64,000 bases of DNA. It comes from Mesorhizobium sp. 113-3-3 (GTDB lineage Bacteria > Pseudomonadota > Alphaproteobacteria > Rhizobiales > Rhizobiaceae). The notes below the pieces were generated by a model. The model was not told the origin of the DNA. It did no database searches and saw only the letters and a list, made by a program, of their open reading frames with translations. Positions within the stretch are counted from its first letter, which is position 1; every line of letters begins with the position of its first letter. Of the stretch, positions 63,239-64,000 are shown one piece after another. The position numbers and the translations under genes are program-made. Location: assembly GCF_016756495.1 (NCBI RefSeq), contig NZ_AP023243.1, positions 5,832,501-5,896,500 of the forward strand. Reading direction: 5' to 3'.

Positions 63239-64000
63239 ATGTCCAAGCGCAACCAGATTGTCCTGCATGCACTCGTGGCGCGATACGGCACGCTGGCGCT
63301 TGACCTCGATATCGCCCAGCAGATCGGTTTCGATGGGCTGGAAGCCTCTGGCGCCAAGATCCGTGCTTTCCTGGACGCAGGTTTCAGTCCCCAGGAATTG
63401 CGGCGACTTGTCGGCGACACTTTCATTCCAGGAATTGGATTTCTCCTCGACGTGGAACGCCACGGCGACGCGCGAAAGGACTTGCTGAAAGACGCGGAAG
63501 CTTTGACGGACCTTGCCTCGGCGGTTGGATCAAAGGGCATTCAGGTCATTACGGGTCCAATCAGTCTCGAGGCTCTCGATCCCAGCAGCGTTATCCGGCG
63601 ACCCGATCTCTACCGGGGCGTGGTTGGCCTGCCTATAGAGGAGCAGATCGACATCACGGCGTCTGGATTGGCCGCAGTCGCCGACATTGCCGCCCAGCGC
63701 AATCTGGTTATCTATCATGAAGCGCTGTCCTGGACGCCGCTCAACACGCTGGAAAGGCAGCTTCGCACCATCAGGAAAGCAGCGCGCGACAACATACGCC
63801 TCGTCGTCGACTTCTGGCACTGTTACACCTCAGGCGACGGCCCCGAGCAAATCTCGCGATTGGACAAGGATTTGATTTACGGCGTGCATATCTGCGACTC
63901 GCTGCCGTTTGCAGGCGGAGTACCAAACGAGCCAGTGTTGCGCGACGTGGAAACAGGCAAAGGCGCCCTAAACCTCAAAGATTGGGTGTCTGCCGTGAAG
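63239..64000 (+). CDS. Sugar-phosphate isomerase/epimerase family (TIM barrel), partial
   Basis: 254 residues visible, open to the window end, so the 3' end is missing. Xylose-isomerase-like TIM barrel: metal Glu in VIYHEALSW, Asp and His in VVDFWHCYTSGDG and His in YGVHICDS. Members isomerise or epimerise sugars, inosose or ketoses with a divalent metal. ATG 63239 or the in-frame ATG 63224 may start it; neither has a strong ribosome site. It faces away from the ThDP gene and probably belongs to the same catabolic locus. Confidence 0.8.
   Translation, partial: MSKRNQIVLHALVARYGTLALDLDIAQQIGFDGLEASGAKIRAFLDAGFSPQELRRLVGDTFIPGIGFLLDVERHGDARKDLLKDAEALTDLASAVGSKGIQVITGPISLEALDPSSVIRRPDLYRGVVGLPIEEQIDITASGLAAVADIAAQRNLVIYHEALSWTPLNTLERQLRTIRKAARDNIRLVVDFWHCYTSGDGPEQISRLDKDLIYGVHICDSLPFAGGVPNEPVLRDVETGKGALNLKDWVSAVK

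Overview
The window looks like chromosome or megaplasmid accessory DNA from a heterotrophic alphaproteobacterium, most likely Rhizobiales (Mesorhizobium/Rhizobium-like). I infer this from the high GC content, the density of sugar-type ABC importers, the FCD-GntR, LacI and IclR regulators, the single-domain FrcA-like ATPase and rhizobial-style catabolic clusters. I see no rRNA, tRNA, insertion sequence, integrase, phage gene or CRISPR array. Almost every gene is an importer, a catabolic enzyme or a local regulator.

Layout. (1) 0.5-8.5 kb: hydantoinase/oxoprolinase pair hyuA-hyuB, a cytochrome b561-like membrane protein, an FCD-type GntR regulator whose upstream site is repeated upstream of hyuA, an orphan MalK-type ATPase and a Gfo/Idh/MocA dehydrogenase. 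(2) 8.6-13.3 kb: detoxification-type genes: exported metallo-beta-lactamase-fold hydrolase, azoreductase, LysR and TetR regulators, DUF1330 protein, exported alpha/beta hydrolase. (3) 13.8-22.6 kb, plus strand: Rbs-type importer (binding protein, double ATPase, two permeases), MFS transporter, a small membrane protein, alanine racemase and an Ldh/DpkA-family imino-acid or malate reductase. (4) 22.7-38 kb, minus strand: a MalEFGK-type importer, aldehyde dehydrogenase, GMC (BetA-like) oxidoreductase, DapA-family lyase, proline-racemase-family protein with a Ser/Cys active site, a second aldehyde dehydrogenase, then a 983-residue SerC-SerA fusion, a coupled HisN/IMPase-like phosphatase and a 43-residue membrane protein. 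A LacI gene lies divergently at 38.2 kb. LacI-type operators occur at 19.87, 20.27, 30.46, 37.99 and 38.05 kb, so blocks 3 and 4 may be one regulon. (5) 39.3-45.1 kb: HAD hydrolase, a GntR regulator with two DNA-binding domains facing a long inverted repeat, FrcCAB-like importer and zinc alcohol dehydrogenase. (6) 45.2-64 kb: two paralogous Gts-like importers (one without its own ATPase), GlcD-like oxidase, DapA-family enzyme, IclR regulator, aspartase, GMC oxidoreductase, HisD-family dehydrogenase, ThDP enzyme and a TIM-barrel isomerase cut by the window end.

The most unusual locus is 22.7-26.6 kb. There an aminotransferase (SerC-like) and a D-2-hydroxyacid dehydrogenase (SerA-like) are one polypeptide, followed with a 1-base overlap by a sugar-phosphatase-fold protein. 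This looks like a complete three-step phosphorylated-serine-type route packed in an apparently LacI-controlled catabolic cluster, next to a racemase and an imino-acid-type reductase. Its substrate is not evident from sequence. All functional calls rest on recognised motifs and context only; no database search was possible.
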